A stretch of 64,000 nt of DNA from Paenibacillus sp. R14(2021) (GCF_019431355.1 NZ_CP080269.1:5839001-5903000), one strand, 5' to 3'. Positions 17,138 through 26,895 are shown, counted from the stretch's first letter. Made by a program: numbers and translations. Notes: a model not told the origin generated them from the letters alone.

Positions 17138-17197
17138 TTTTTCGGATATAATCGTAATTCTATGGATACCGAAAATTCCCCCTGCTATTTACAATTA

Positions 17198-17211
17198 AGA
17201 AAGCGGTTACA
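17198..17211. promoter_or_regulatory. cre-like catabolite control site
   Basis: AGAAAGCGGTTACA matches the CcpA consensus TGWNANCGNTNWCA at all but the first base. It lies 40 bases before the substrate-binding protein gene and suggests glucose repression of this importer operon. Confidence 0.55.
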
Positions 17212-17250
17212 TTCTAAACCGACTTCTATTGGTGTAGGGGGATTTTCCCA

Positions 17251-18606
17251 ATGCGCAAAAAGGGTAAGTCATTAATCATTGCACTCACCTCGATTACGGC
17301 AATGTCTTCCGTACTTTTCGGGTGCTCGAAGTCCGACTCGGAGACGGGGGACGCCGCGGATCCGGGCAAGAGCAAGGTAGAAATCACATGGCTTGTCAGA
17401 ACGGATCCGAACATGGTCGATTGGGAAAAAGACATGATCAGCGGATTCCAGAAAGAGCATTCGAATATTACGGTCAAGCTGGAGCAAATTCCGCAAGCAG
17501 AAATCGACCAGCGCTTAACAACAATGATCTCTTCCGGCAAAGTCCCGGATGTATGGTCCGCGAATTGGGCGAACTCCGGCTTTGCCACGTATAACAAGAT
17601 GGGTGCATTGCTTGACCTGACCCCGTACGTGGAGAAGGATGCAAGCGCATTAGCCGGTATTAATAAAAACATTCTGGACATTTACCGGATCGACGGCAAA
17701 ATTTACGGCGTTCCGATGCTTGCGATCGGCAGCTTTTTGTTCTACAACAAAGAAATTTTCGATAAAGCAGGCGTAGCTTACCCTCCGACCAATTGGGATG
17801 ATACGTCGTGGAACTACGAAGCGATGCGGGATACGGCCAGGAAGCTGTCGAGCGATATCGGAAATGCCGATAAGCAAGTGTTTGGCGTCTTTAACAGCAT
17901 GGCTCCAAACCTGCAAGCATGGGGCTTCGGCGGCGACTTCTTCAATCCGGACGCCTACACGAGCGCCGTCATGGGCGAGCCCGCGGTGCTGACGAATGCG
18001 GCGAATAAAGAAGCGATTCAATTCAACGTCGATTTGATCAACAAAGATAAAGTCGCGCCGAACCAAACGACGATCGATGCCGTGAACGCGATCGGCGACC
18101 CGTTCCTTACCGGCCGCGTGGCCATGGTTATCAACGGAGGCTGGGGCTTCTGGTCGTATCAGCCGGCCAAATTCAAGTGGGGCGTAGCTCCGATTCCGTA
18201 TCACGACGGCCGCAAAGTTCCGCTGTTCGTCGACCCGTGGAATGTCAGCGCGAAGAGCAAGCATCCGGCCGAATCGTGGGAATTTATTAAATATCTGATC
18301 GATCCGAAGAATGGCGGCAAGAAGTTCATGGAGAAGACGTCTGCAACGCCGGCCGACAATACGCTTGCCGAACAGTGGTATCAGCAAGTCGCCGATAAAA
18401 CAGGCATGAAGGCCGAAGACATCAAGGTGCTGAACGAAGGCGCGGTCAAGAACGGCCGCGAAGCTGATAACCATCTTATCGACAAATTCTCGGTCATCGG
18501 CAATACGATCAACCAGACGATATCCGGCGTATGGAACGGTCAGAAGAGCGTCGACGACGGGCTGAAAGAAATCGACACCAACCTCCGCTCGCTTAATCTG
18601 AAATAA
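17251..18606 (+). CDS. ABC sugar-binding lipoprotein (CUT1 type)
   Basis: 451 residues. The signal peptide with lipobox VLFGC (Cys about 25) makes it a membrane-anchored lipoprotein. The rest is a family 1 solute-binding fold: ITWLVRTDP near the start, PDVWSANWAN, a VPMLAIGSFLFYNKEIFDKA hinge region and SWEFIKYLIDP near the end. It captures a sugar or oligosaccharide for the two permeases that follow. The ligand is not known; the isomerase and oxidoreductase downstream suggest an unusual monosaccharide or inositol-like compound. The start is supported by AGGGGG upstream of ATG. Confidence 0.93.
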   Translation: MRKKGKSLIIALTSITAMSSVLFGCSKSDSETGDAADPGKSKVEITWLVRTDPNMVDWEKDMISGFQKEHSNITVKLEQIPQAEIDQRLTTMISSGKVPDVWSANWANSGFATYNKMGALLDLTPYVEKDASALAGINKNILDIYRIDGKIYGVPMLAIGSFLFYNKEIFDKAGVAYPPTNWDDTSWNYEAMRDTARKLSSDIGNADKQVFGVFNSMAPNLQAWGFGGDFFNPDAYTSAVMGEPAVLTNAANKEAIQFNVDLINKDKVAPNQTTIDAVNAIGDPFLTGRVAMVINGGWGFWSYQPAKFKWGVAPIPYHDGRKVPLFVDPWNVSAKSKHPAESWEFIKYLIDPKNGGKKFMEKTSATPADNTLAEQWYQQVADKTGMKAEDIKVLNEGAVKNGREADNHLIDKFSVIGNTINQTISGVWNGQKSVDDGLKEIDTNLRSLNLK

Positions 18607-18621
18607 AAGTTTGGCATATCC

Positions 18622-18664
18622 GATGAAAAGTTTCCTTTGGTGTCCGCCATCGGAAACTTTTTCA
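18622..18664 (+). terminator. Intercistronic hairpin, probable partial terminator
   Basis: AAAGTTTCC / GGAAACTTT stem followed by TTTTTC, between the binding-protein gene and the first permease. Such hairpins let the binding protein be made in excess over the permeases. A competing CCGATG / CATCGG pairing overlaps it. Confidence 0.65.
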
Positions 18665-18681
18665 AATAGGGGTGACGTCCA

Positions 18682-19629
18682 TTGAATTCAGCGGTTTCTG
18701 CAAGAACGCAAGCCCGAAGCGCGGGCAAGAAGAAAAGAAATTCGGAGCTCGCGCGGGAGGAACGAGCCTTTTGGCTGTTCATTTCGCCGTGGACGCTAGG
18801 CTTCCTGCTATTTACGGGCGGTCCGATTATCGCTTCTCTGTTTCTCAGCTTTGCGGATTATAATGTCGTCGACGCGCCGACCTTCGTCGGACTCCGGAAT
18901 TTTTTCGATTTGTTTCATGACAAGCTATTTTACAAGTCGCTCAGCGTTACGTTTTATTATGCTGTCCTGTCGGTACCGTTTACGATTGTTTGCTCGATGA
19001 TTCTGGCGCTGCTGCTGAACAATAAGATTAAGGGACAAGCCATATTCCGAACGCTGTATTATACGCCTTCAATCATTTCCGGGGTCGCGGTATCCTTCCT
19101 GTGGATGTGGCTGCTGAACCCCGATTTCGGCGTCGTCAATTCGCTGCTCAGCGATTGGTTCGGCATCAAGGGGCCGGGCTGGTTTACCAAGCCGAATACC
19201 GTTATTCCATCCATGGTGCTGATGCAGCTGACGGCGATCGGCGGTCCGATGGTTATTTTCCTCGCGAGCTTGCAAAGCTTGCCGTCCGACCTATACGAAG
19301 CCGCTTCGATCGACGGTGCGAATCGACTGACGAAGTTTTTCAAAATAACGGTTCCGCTCATTTCTTCGGTCATCCTGTTCAATGCGATCATCGGCATCAT
19401 TTCCTCGTTCCAAGTGTTCACGCAGGCTTATGTCATCACGAAGGGCGGGCCAGACTGGAATTCCTATTTCTACGTGCTGTATTTGTTTAATACCGCGTTT
19501 GCCCAGTTCCGAATGGGATACGCTTCCGCTCAGGCCTGGATTCTGTTCATCGTGATCTTCGTACTGACGATGCTTGCGCTCTTGGTGTCCAAGAGACTCA
19601 TCTACTACGAATACGACGATAAACGTTAA
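18682..19629 (+). CDS. ABC sugar permease, MalF type
   Basis: 315 residues, six predicted membrane spans, and the EAA loop for the ATPase (EAASIDGANRLTKFFKITVP). The start is TTG 18682 with AGGGGTG 8 bases upstream. It pairs with the next permease; no ATPase gene is present in the operon. Confidence 0.92.
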   Translation: MNSAVSARTQARSAGKKKRNSELAREERAFWLFISPWTLGFLLFTGGPIIASLFLSFADYNVVDAPTFVGLRNFFDLFHDKLFYKSLSVTFYYAVLSVPFTIVCSMILALLLNNKIKGQAIFRTLYYTPSIISGVAVSFLWMWLLNPDFGVVNSLLSDWFGIKGPGWFTKPNTVIPSMVLMQLTAIGGPMVIFLASLQSLPSDLYEAASIDGANRLTKFFKITVPLISSVILFNAIIGIISSFQVFTQAYVITKGGPDWNSYFYVLYLFNTAFAQFRMGYASAQAWILFIVIFVLTMLALLVSKRLIYYEYDDKR

Positions 19630-19644
19630 GGAGGAATCGTATTC

Positions 19645-20502
19645 ATGTTCCGAGAACGAAGAGTTAGTCATGGCGAGCTTGGCTTGGGCGGTAAAATCGT
19701 CGTCTATGCGCTTCTGTTTGCAGGTCTGCTGTTGTTCGCCTTTCCACTCTTTTGGATGATTACGACGTCGCTCAAGGAGCTCGGGGATGTGCATAAGCTG
19801 CCGATGAAATGGATCCCGAGTCCGGTCGAATGGAGCAATTATACGCAGGTCTTTCGCGATGCGCCGCTCGCGCGGTACATTGTCAACACGGTCATCTATA
19901 CCGCCGTCACCATGTTTGCCGTGGCGTTGTCTTCCTCGCTGGTCGCTTTCGGCTTCGCGAGATTGAAGGCGAGGGGCAGGAACGTGCTGTTCCTGCTCGT
20001 GCTGAGCACGATGATGATCCCGCCGCAAGTCACGATGATTCCGCAGTATTTGCTGTTTAATAAGTTCAATTGGATCGATTCGTACCTGCCGCTCGTCGTT
20101 CCGGCGTTCGGTGGCAGCGCCTTCATTATTTTTTTGCTGCGGCAATTTTATCTCGGCTTCTCGAAGGAACTGGACGATGCCGTGAAGATCGATGGAGGCG
20201 GCTACTTTACGATGTATGTCCGGATTATTTTGCCGTTGTCGATTCCTTCATTGGCCACGGCAGCCATACTCGAGTTTATGTATCGCTGGAATGATTTGAT
20301 CGGTCCGCTCATTTACTTAAGCGACGGGAGCAAATATCCGCTTTCGCTGGGGCTTTCGAACTTTACGGCCGCGTATGCCGCAACGCCTTGGAACTTGCTC
20401 ATGGCTGCTTCGATCGTGGCTGTCTTGCCGCCGCTGCTGCTGTTCTTCTTTGCGCAGAAATATTTCATCCAAGGCATTGTGATTACGGGCTCCAAGGGGT
20501 AA
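19645..20502 (+). CDS. ABC sugar permease, MalG type
   Basis: 285 residues, six predicted membrane spans, EAA loop DDAVKIDGGGYFTMYVRIIL, and the typical C-terminus FIQGIVITGSKG. It is the second half of the heterodimeric channel with the gene before it (15-base gap, AAGGAGGAA ribosome site). Confidence 0.92.
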   Translation: MFRERRVSHGELGLGGKIVVYALLFAGLLLFAFPLFWMITTSLKELGDVHKLPMKWIPSPVEWSNYTQVFRDAPLARYIVNTVIYTAVTMFAVALSSSLVAFGFARLKARGRNVLFLLVLSTMMIPPQVTMIPQYLLFNKFNWIDSYLPLVVPAFGGSAFIIFLLRQFYLGFSKELDDAVKIDGGGYFTMYVRIILPLSIPSLATAAILEFMYRWNDLIGPLIYLSDGSKYPLSLGLSNFTAAYAATPWNLLMAASIVAVLPPLLLFFFAQKYFIQGIVITGSKG

Positions 20503-20508
20503 TACGCG

Positions 20509-21717
20509 ATGAGGCTAACGCAGGATGTGAAGCAATTCGTTCACGTTCAAGGCGCGCTTCGGCTGCTGCTCGCAATGGTGCTTTACGGTATGGGCACGGG
20601 CATCCTGGCGCCGATGAACGCGATCTACATGCACGACCATATCGGCTTGTCCAAAGGGCAAGTTACCGTCGTGTACAGTGTGTCGTTATTGCTCAATACG
20701 GTGGTAACGATGTCCGTCGGCCTTGTCAGCGACCGGATGAAGCGTAAGAAGGGGCTGCCGATCGCCGCTTCCGTGCTTTGCATGGCTGGGCTGCTTCTGT
20801 ATATGCAGGCTCGGGATTTTGCGGGGACGTTGGTCGCGGTGAGCGTCGCGCTTGCCCCTTCCGGTTTGATTATGGGCCAGCTGTTCGCTATGGCACGGAA
20901 CCGTTTTGCCATTCATGCCGCCGACATTCAAGAGATGGCGCTTGTCTGGCTGCGCGCGGGTTTTAGCGTAGGGTTCTTCGGCGGGCTGCTGATGGGGGCC
21001 AATTTATTCCTGCTGTTCGGGTTCCATGGCGTGCTCGTCGGGAATTTGGCCGGGTACGCAGGCCTGTTCGTTATGCTGCTGCTTTACAGCGAAGTGACGA
21101 AGGCGGAGGCTGGGACGGCAGCCTCACCGGCTATTGCGCGCGGAGAGCCGTTTTCGATTTGGATGCTGGCCGCGCTGCTCCTGCTATTCTGCGCCGATGC
21201 GATCAGAGGTCTGTATTTGCCGCTAGTCGTCAATGGGCTGTTCGGCAAGCCGCAGGTTGCTTCGTACTTATGGAGCGCACAGGCGGTGTTCGAGCTGCTG
21301 CTCATGACGGTTACCGGCTATTGGGCGGTCAAATACGGCAGTAAGCCGGTCATGATTACCGGCGGAATCATGGCGCTCGCTGCTTATATCGTCTACGCGT
21401 GCGGCTCTCCTCTTGCAATGTTCTTTATCGTACAGCCGCTCTATTCGTACTTCGTGTCTATCTTGTACGGGGTAGCGATGGGCGTCGTGCAGCGCATGTT
21501 CATTCGCCGCACCGGCTTTGGTTCCAGCTTGTATGTCGCGCTGACGCAAGCGGCGTCTCTAATCGGCTATATACTGCCTACGATTATCCATGGCGTGTCG
21601 CCGCTCATTTTCATCCTGCCGATGATTCTCGTCGCAGGGTCACTGGCCGTCATGAGCTATCAACTCTATCAATCGAGGAGGATCAAGCAGCATGGAGATC
21701 AGCATTTGCTCTTTTAG
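20509..21717 (+). CDS. MFS transporter, 12 spans
   Basis: 402 residues with about 12 membrane helices and an MFS A-like motif after span 2 (GLVSDRMKRKKGLP). It starts 6 bases after the MalG-type permease with AAGGGGTAA as ribosome site and overlaps the isomerase gene by 26 bases, so it is firmly inside the operon. A second transporter next to an ABC importer could export a breakdown or overflow sugar, as sugar-efflux (SET-like) proteins do, or take up the free monosaccharide. I cannot choose from sequence. Confidence 0.85.
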   Translation: MRLTQDVKQFVHVQGALRLLLAMVLYGMGTGILAPMNAIYMHDHIGLSKGQVTVVYSVSLLLNTVVTMSVGLVSDRMKRKKGLPIAASVLCMAGLLLYMQARDFAGTLVAVSVALAPSGLIMGQLFAMARNRFAIHAADIQEMALVWLRAGFSVGFFGGLLMGANLFLLFGFHGVLVGNLAGYAGLFVMLLLYSEVTKAEAGTAASPAIARGEPFSIWMLAALLLLFCADAIRGLYLPLVVNGLFGKPQVASYLWSAQAVFELLLMTVTGYWAVKYGSKPVMITGGIMALAAYIVYACGSPLAMFFIVQPLYSYFVSILYGVAMGVVQRMFIRRTGFGSSLYVALTQAASLIGYILPTIIHGVSPLIFILPMILVAGSLAVMSYQLYQSRRIKQHGDQHLLF

Positions 21718-22525
21718 CTTTCATCGCTTGCTGGCATCGGGGCAGCAGGATATCTTTCAATATATCCGAGATTGCAGCATGCTCGGCTGCACAAGACTGG
21801 ATCCGTGGAACGCGCATCTATCGACAATCGAGCAGGGCGCCGACGTGCTTCATGCCGGCGCAAACCCGGGCGAGTCGCAGCATTTGTCGCCGACCGACGA
21901 TGCGTACCTGGAGGAAGTGAAGCGCGCGGCGGGCGAAGCAGGGCTTCCGTTCGGCTGTATCGCCGTAGACGGCGCGCACATCTACGAGGCGACGGAAGAG
22001 GCGCGTTTGCGCAACCGCGAGCGTGCGTACCGCTGGATTGCCGTCGCGGCGAAGCTCGGCGCATCTCAGATCCGAATCGATACCGGCGGTCCGGAGCAGT
22101 GGACGGAGGAGCAGTTCGAAATTACAGTAGAAGGCTACCGAGACGTGATCGCGCGGGCCAAGGAAGCGGGGCTTGAGGTCGTCGTCGAGAATCATTGGGG
22201 GCCGACGCTTCATCCTGCGAACGTCGTCAGACTGATGGAGGAGCTCCCGGAGCTCGGGCTTCTGCTCGATTCGTGGAACTGGGCCCATGGCAAGCAGGCA
22301 GATGGATGGCTGAGCTGCGCCAAGTATGCGAAGGTAACGCATGTGAAGACGTTCCATTTTACCGCCGACGGCCAGGAGCTGACGCAGAACGTTCCCGCAT
22401 TTTGCCGGTTGCTGAAGGACAACGGGTACGATGGCGTTTGGGGCGTAGAGAGCGTGCCGGGACAAGAGAGCGAGATCGAGGCTGCCCGTAAAACGATTGA
22501 ACTGATCAAGCGGTCGGTCGGTTAG
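21692..22525 (+). CDS. Sugar phosphate isomerase/epimerase (xylose isomerase-like TIM barrel)
   Basis: 277 residues of the AP-endonuclease-2/xylose isomerase-like superfamily. Metal-binding features include EVVVENHWGPT (Glu and following loop), LLLDSWNWAHGKQADGW (Asp and His), THVKTFHF and GVESVPGQESEIEA (last Glu). These enzymes isomerise, epimerise or dehydrate keto-sugars and inosose-like compounds with a divalent metal. The substrate is unknown. GAGGAGG lies before ATG 21692, and the gene overlaps the end of the MFS gene. Confidence 0.85.
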   Translation: MEISICSFSFHRLLASGQQDIFQYIRDCSMLGCTRLDPWNAHLSTIEQGADVLHAGANPGESQHLSPTDDAYLEEVKRAAGEAGLPFGCIAVDGAHIYEATEEARLRNRERAYRWIAVAAKLGASQIRIDTGGPEQWTEEQFEITVEGYRDVIARAKEAGLEVVVENHWGPTLHPANVVRLMEELPELGLLLDSWNWAHGKQADGWLSCAKYAKVTHVKTFHFTADGQELTQNVPAFCRLLKDNGYDGVWGVESVPGQESEIEAARKTIELIKRSVG

Positions 22526-22546
22526 GCCGATGAAGGAGGCTGATTC

Positions 22547-23647
22547 ATGGAACCCCAGCGTATAGGGATTATTGGCGTCGGGCAAATCGGCAAACAGCAT
22601 CTGGAGACGTATGCCAAGCTTCAAGGCGTGGAGGTCGTCGCCGCTGCCGACGTCAACGTGCAGGAGCTCGAGCGCACGGCTGACAAGTACGGCATCCGCC
22701 ATCGGTATACCGACTTCCGCGAACTGCTCGCGCGGGAGGATATCCAGGCCGTAGACGTCTGCCTGCACAACAACTTTCATGCGCCGGTCACGATCGCCGC
22801 CCTGCGAGCCGGAAAGCATGTGTACTGCGAGAAGCCGATCGCAGGGTCATACACGGACGGTAAGGCAATGGTCGATTGCGCGCGTGAAACGGGCAACATG
22901 CTGCACATTCAGCTTGGCACGCTCTATACGAAGGAAACCAAGGCTGCCAAAGCGCTGATCGCCGACGGCAAGCTTGGCAAGCTGTATCATGCCCGTTCGA
23001 TGGGCTTCCGCAGACGCGGCCGCCCGTACGTCGACGGTTACGGTGCCCCGACGTTCGTGAAGAAGGAAATATCGGCAGGCGGCGCACTGTTCGATATGGG
23101 TGTCTACCACATATCCCAGCTGCTCTATTTGCTCGACCTGCCAGTCGTTGAGCGGGTAAGCGGCAAGACTTATCAGGAGACGGACATGGATCCCGTTCGG
23201 CGCGAGGCCAGCGGTTACAGCGTAGAGGAGCTCGGTCTCGGGTTCATTCGTTTTGCTGGCGGCCTGACCATGGATATGATTGAGGCTTGGGCGATCCAGC
23301 TGAACGGGTTTGAGGGAAGCAGCATTATCGGCTCCCAAGGCGGCGTGCGTCTGTCGCCGTTCAGCTTTCATACGACGCTCAGCGATATGGATATGAACGC
23401 GACATTCGATCTGGACGCCATGGATTACAGGTGGCATCAGCTAAGGGAGAATCAGGATGCCTATGATTCGTCGCAGAGTCATTGGCTTGCGGCTCTTCAG
23501 GGCAGGGCCCAGCTGCTCCCGACGGCACAGATTGCCTTGAGTACCATGCTGATCAGCGAAGGGATTTACTTATCCGAGAAGCTGGGCCGGGAAGTGACAA
23601 GCGAGGAGATTGCGGCGGCTTCCGTCTCTACGGCGATTAAGCTGTGA
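22547..23647 (+). CDS. Gfo/Idh/MocA-family oxidoreductase
   Basis: 366 residues. The N-terminal NAD(P) Rossmann domain has [16 protein letters not shown]; the dinucleotide/substrate boundary carries the family motif [10 protein letters not shown] (catalytic Lys of EKP); the C-terminal sheet domain includes [20 protein letters not shown] (the conserved D-x3-H). It oxidises a hydroxyl of a sugar, sugar acid or inositol. It is the last gene of the operon, behind the isomerase, and the pair probably processes the imported compound. A strong terminator follows. Confidence 0.92.
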   Translation: MEPQRIGIIGVGQIGKQHLETYAKLQGVEVVAAADVNVQELERTADKYGIRHRYTDFRELLAREDIQAVDVCLHNNFHAPVTIAALRAGKHVYCEKPIAGSYTDGKAMVDCARETGNMLHIQLGTLYTKETKAAKALIADGKLGKLYHARSMGFRRRGRPYVDGYGAPTFVKKEISAGGALFDMGVYHISQLLYLLDLPVVERVSGKTYQETDMDPVRREASGYSVEELGLGFIRFAGGLTMDMIEAWAIQLNGFEGSSIIGSQGGVRLSPFSFHTTLSDMDMNATFDLDAMDYRWHQLRENQDAYDSSQSHWLAALQGRAQLLPTAQIALSTMLISEGIYLSEKLGREVTSEEIAAASVSTAIKL

Positions 23648-23717
23648 GCTTGGCGAATGTAAAGACGGCGACCGACAGCACCTTCAGTCTGAAATGAAAA
23701 CATAAGCTGCTTTCTTA

Positions 23718-23758
23718 TAAACTCCATCACCTACTACCATTAGTAGTGATGGAGTTTA
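23718..23758 (+). terminator. Rho-independent terminator of the importer operon
   Basis: TAAACTCCATCAC / GTGATGGAGTTTA stem with an AT-rich tail. Confidence 0.85.
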
Positions 23759-23816
23759 ATAATGAGTTTTACAAGGGGCCAGTATCTTAAGAGGCCGTAG
23801 ATAAGAAGCATGCTTG

Positions 23817-24518
23817 CTATTTTTTAGACATAGAGGCAAGTGCAGATTCATTGAATCCTTTGACGATTAGCCATACAGCAACTATCATTTCATTAGCAGC
23901 TACCGGTATCGCAAAAATAGCACCCCAAACAGAAACTTGTTCAATGACACCGAACATGACTAACAGGGCACAGAGAAAAATAAGTACGGAACCAGTCATA
24001 CCCAAGATGGGTATAAACCTGGGCAAGAGCCCGGATTTATAAAATATATAACTATACATCATCGTATTAATACCCAGCATGAAGTTGGGGCCAAGCAAAA
24101 ATGTCCAGTCATGTAGTGCTTTTAACGAAATACCTGAAGCTTGAAAAAATGCGGTATCCGCAGCTCCTGCTGCTACAAATTCCCGGCTTAAGGTCACGAG
24201 GGATAGCATGCTGATTACGCCGATCGTAATAATAATCGCTTCAAGAAATCGGAAGCAAACATGCCAAAGAGCAATCGTTTCATTATACTTTCTTAAAATC
24301 GGAAACATTGCAGTTGCAGTACCAATCGCTGAAACGACCAGAATTAACTCCATAACCGCTCCCAATATCACCTGGTTGGCATGTTCGGAACCGTTAATCA
24401 GGTAATCGGGACTGTTTAGGATTGGATTGTATAAAATAAGACCTATTATCGACGCAACGGCGGCAAGGATAAACAGTACGCCTACAATGAGTGCGCTCTT
24501 TCTGCTCGTAAAATTCAT
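23817..24518 (-). CDS. DUF4386 membrane protein
   Basis: 233 residues with about six membrane helices. The segments NPILNSPDYL, EFVAAGAADTAFFQASG and YSYIFYKSGLLPRFIPILG are characteristic of DUF4386 family proteins, whose role is unknown. Strong ribosome site AAAGGAGA. It stands at the left end of a leftward cluster that includes another small membrane protein and a YtrA-type ABC system; a functional link is unproven. Confidence 0.8.
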   Translation of the reverse strand: MNFTSRKSALIVGVLFILAAVASIIGLILYNPILNSPDYLINGSEHANQVILGAVMELILVVSAIGTATAMFPILRKYNETIALWHVCFRFLEAIIITIGVISMLSLVTLSREFVAAGAADTAFFQASGISLKALHDWTFLLGPNFMLGINTMMYSYIFYKSGLLPRFIPILGMTGSVLIFLCALLVMFGVIEQVSVWGAIFAIPVAANEMIVAVWLIVKGFNESALASMSKK

Positions 24519-24617
24519 TGGATTGTCTCCTTTATAATCGATTCATAAACGGCAGCAAAATCAAATCGTTCTTTCGTCTGATCCGAGGCAGCCACGGGAT
24601 GCGCTGTCCGGCTTCCC

Positions 24618-25019
24618 TCAGTGAAACCGATCTCCGTGCTTCTTAATATAGTGTGCGAACACAAAGCGCCAAGGAATGCCAAATGGAAAAATCAATACGA
24701 TCAAGCAGGCTGATGCCGTCGCCCAGGTTGATTCGTCCATTTGACCGGTGGACCACAGTGGGAGCGCAATGACGATCAGCCAGATCGACTTCCACAACAT
24801 TTCCCAGAGAAGCAAAGGCAGCATCTGCAGCGGATACCGCAACCCTAGAACGGACAAAGCCGAAAAAGCTGCCAGCATGCATTGGACCACGCCTTCCTTC
24901 AGTTCCCATGGCTGTTCGTGGTGGATGACTCCAGGCCATACCGTGATACCCAGCCCTACGACGACAAGAAGGTACAGCGCCCTCAGTGAATAAAGACGAA
25001 ACAACGAGACCTCTATCAT
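24618..25019 (-). CDS. Small membrane protein of unknown function
   Basis: 133 residues with four predicted membrane helices (around residues 10-28, 47-64, 70-88 and 98-118) and a basic end (HYIKKHGDRFH). AAAGGAGTGA precedes the ATG. I do not recognise the family. It lies 41 bases after the ABC ATPase gene on the same strand and could be co-transcribed with it. Confidence 0.65.
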   Translation of the reverse strand: MIEVSLFRLYSLRALYLLVVVGLGITVWPGVIHHEQPWELKEGVVQCMLAAFSALSVLGLRYPLQMLPLLLWEMLWKSIWLIVIALPLWSTGQMDESTWATASACLIVLIFPFGIPWRFVFAHYIKKHGDRFH

Positions 25020-25060
25020 TCAGATCACTCCTTTAATCAATGATTATTATTTAATCGTAA

Positions 25061-25750
25061 TTAGACATACGTCTTCTTCATCCACTCTGTAATCCCAAGT
25101 CCCTCTGATTCGTGTAACTCCTCGACCTCTTCCATCCTAATCAATGACCCGTCTTTAATGGCGATAAAGCTATCTAATATCGATTCGATTTCAGTTATCT
25201 CATGGCTCGTCATAACTAGCGTCTGAGATTCCAAGTTGACATAGGAGAGCATTCCCTTAACGATAGATTGCCGCACCATCGGATCAAGTCCAGATAACGG
25301 TTCATCCATTAGTATAAAAGGCACTTCCCTGGCTAGCGTGAGCGCGATTTTTAACCGGCCGCGATGTCCTAAGGAGAGATCCCTGATTTTCTTATCCGAT
25401 TCTAGGTGCAATTCCTTCATGATTTCTTCAGCCTTAGCTCTATTAAAGTCAGGAAATTGCGAAGCCTGGAAAGTCAACGCTTCTTTGACCGTGAATAGGG
25501 TGTAGAAAGAATCATGGTCCGATAAGTAAGCAACGAGCTTACTCATTCTTCTGCTCGCAATCTCTCCATAAATAGTTACCGATCCACTCGTCGGATGCGA
25601 TAGTCCCGCCATAAGCTTTAATAGCGTGGACTTTCCGCTGCCGTTTTCGCCAACAATGCCAATAATTTTGCCCAAAGGCAATGATAAAGAAATGTCCTTA
25701 ATGACAGCGCGATTCTTATACATCTTTGAAACATGAGACAGTTCTATCAT
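25061..25750 (-). CDS. ABC transporter ATPase (YtrB/BcrA type)
   Basis: About 230 residues: Walker A GENGSGKSTLLK, signature LSLGHRGRLKIAL (LSxGxxxR variant), Walker B FILMDEPLSGLD, H-loop VMTSHEI. The ATG at 25750 is preferred since AAGGAG lies 9 bases upstream; an in-frame ATG at 25759 overlaps that site. It begins right after the GntR stop. With the permease gene at 26136 it forms an exporter or cell-envelope stress ABC system like YtrBC, usually induced by wall-active compounds. Confidence 0.9.
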   Translation of the reverse strand: MIELSHVSKMYKNRAVIKDISLSLPLGKIIGIVGENGSGKSTLLKLMAGLSHPTSGSVTIYGEIASRRMSKLVAYLSDHDSFYTLFTVKEALTFQASQFPDFNRAKAEEIMKELHLESDKKIRDLSLGHRGRLKIALTLAREVPFILMDEPLSGLDPMVRQSIVKGMLSYVNLESQTLVMTSHEITEIESILDSFIAIKDGSLIRMEEVEELHESEGLGITEWMKKTYV

Positions 25751-25751
25751 G

Positions 25752-26129
25752 TTACGCATCTCCTTTATCTATTTTGTTTAAGAAGTCTTGTAGTCCCGAA
25801 ATGATTTCATAGGAGCTGTATCCCATTTCCTGCATAACCTGGACAAATGATTGGATCTGCTCCATTTTCAAATTCCCTCGTAGTTGAATGAGGCGATCCT
25901 CTTGTTCGGTGACGAAGGTACCTTGACCTCTTCTCGTTTCCAAAATTCCTTCACGCTCCAATTCGCTGTAAGTGCGCTGAACCGTATTCGCGTTGACGTT
26001 GTAGGATATCGCCATATCACGGACAGATTGAAGCTTTTGGCCTGCCTTTAACTCTCTGCTTACAATCTGTCGATTGATCCGATCTGCCAATTGCAGATAG
26101 ATTGGTTTTGAAGTATTAAATTCGTCCAT
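25752..26129 (-). CDS. GntR-family regulator, YtrA subfamily
   Basis: 125 residues: a winged helix-turn-helix (about 8-75; PIYLQLADRINRQIV, NANTVQRTYSELEREGI, RRGQGTFV) with only a short helical C-terminus, the hallmark of the YtrA group. It sits between the permease and ATPase genes of the ABC system and should repress them by binding the TGTAC/GTACA site at 26896-26915. Confidence 0.92.
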   Translation of the reverse strand: MDEFNTSKPIYLQLADRINRQIVSRELKAGQKLQSVRDMAISYNVNANTVQRTYSELEREGILETRRGQGTFVTEQEDRLIQLRGNLKMEQIQSFVQVMQEMGYSSYEIISGLQDFLNKIDKGDA

Positions 26130-26135
26130 CCATCG

Positions 26136-26870
26136 TTACACCTCAACTTTTTTATCGATGATCCATGCACTCAAATAAAAGAGTCCGATGATAATAATAA
26201 AGTGATACAGATATTCGCCCGCATAGGCAGGAATAGGATCTATCGCGAATGTCGGAAAATTCATCTCTAAACTTCCCCATTGCATCAAATGCTTATAAAC
26301 GTTAGTGGAATCGAAAAGGGCACCGATCCACGCCGGCAGGATAACAGCTCCAATAAGTGCTAACCAAGTCAAACGCCCAATTCGATATTTAAGCGCGTGG
26401 TAAAGCGACCATAAAAAGATCACCCAGACACCAATCATGACGGAGAGCATAATAACATGTATGAAAATCAACAATCCCGCCCTCCAAGTATCCGTCCAAT
26501 GCGCCTCAATTAAACGAAACCTTGAGATAATCAACATTCCTGCCATTGCATACAGAACCACTAAGGAACCAACAGTCATGACAATCCCATTCAAAATCTT
26601 ACTTATGAGTAAGGAGACGGCCGATCGAGGATTATGCAGCCAGAGGTGCAGCTGACCTGCCTCGGTCTTTAAACTGATCAATAATAGGATGGGAAGATAA
26701 AGAACATGGAGCACAATTGCAGCCAACAAGGGTATAAATGGATATAAGGTTTCACCACCCGCTACTAACAACGCTACTAATAAAATCAAGAGGTTAATGA
26801 CAAGCCCGACGAAAAAAAAGGTTCTTGTTAATCGAAAATCCTTTTTGAAAAAAGCTGTCCACGAAGCCAA
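26136..26870 (-). CDS. ABC transporter permease (YtrC/ABC-2 like)
   Basis: 244 residues with six predicted membrane helices and no periplasmic-type domain. It is the first gene of the leftward YtrA-type operon, starting at TTG 26870 after AAGGGGAG; the GntR gene follows after 6 bases. Residues LWLHNPRSAVSLLISKIL resemble the coupling region of ABC-2 type permeases. Substrate unknown. Confidence 0.8.
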   Translation of the reverse strand: MASWTAFFKKDFRLTRTFFFVGLVINLLILLVALLVAGGETLYPFIPLLAAIVLHVLYLPILLLISLKTEAGQLHLWLHNPRSAVSLLISKILNGIVMTVGSLVVLYAMAGMLIISRFRLIEAHWTDTWRAGLLIFIHVIMLSVMIGVWVIFLWSLYHALKYRIGRLTWLALIGAVILPAWIGALFDSTNVYKHLMQWGSLEMNFPTFAIDPIPAYAGEYLYHFIIIIGLFYLSAWIIDKKVEV

Positions 26871-26895
26871 TGCAATCTCCCCTTACATCACATAT

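Noticed and set aside
21818-22819. A 333-codon minus-strand frame over the isomerase/oxidoreductase junction
   Set aside because: Overlaps two genes with clear family motifs; its translation matches nothing recognisable.
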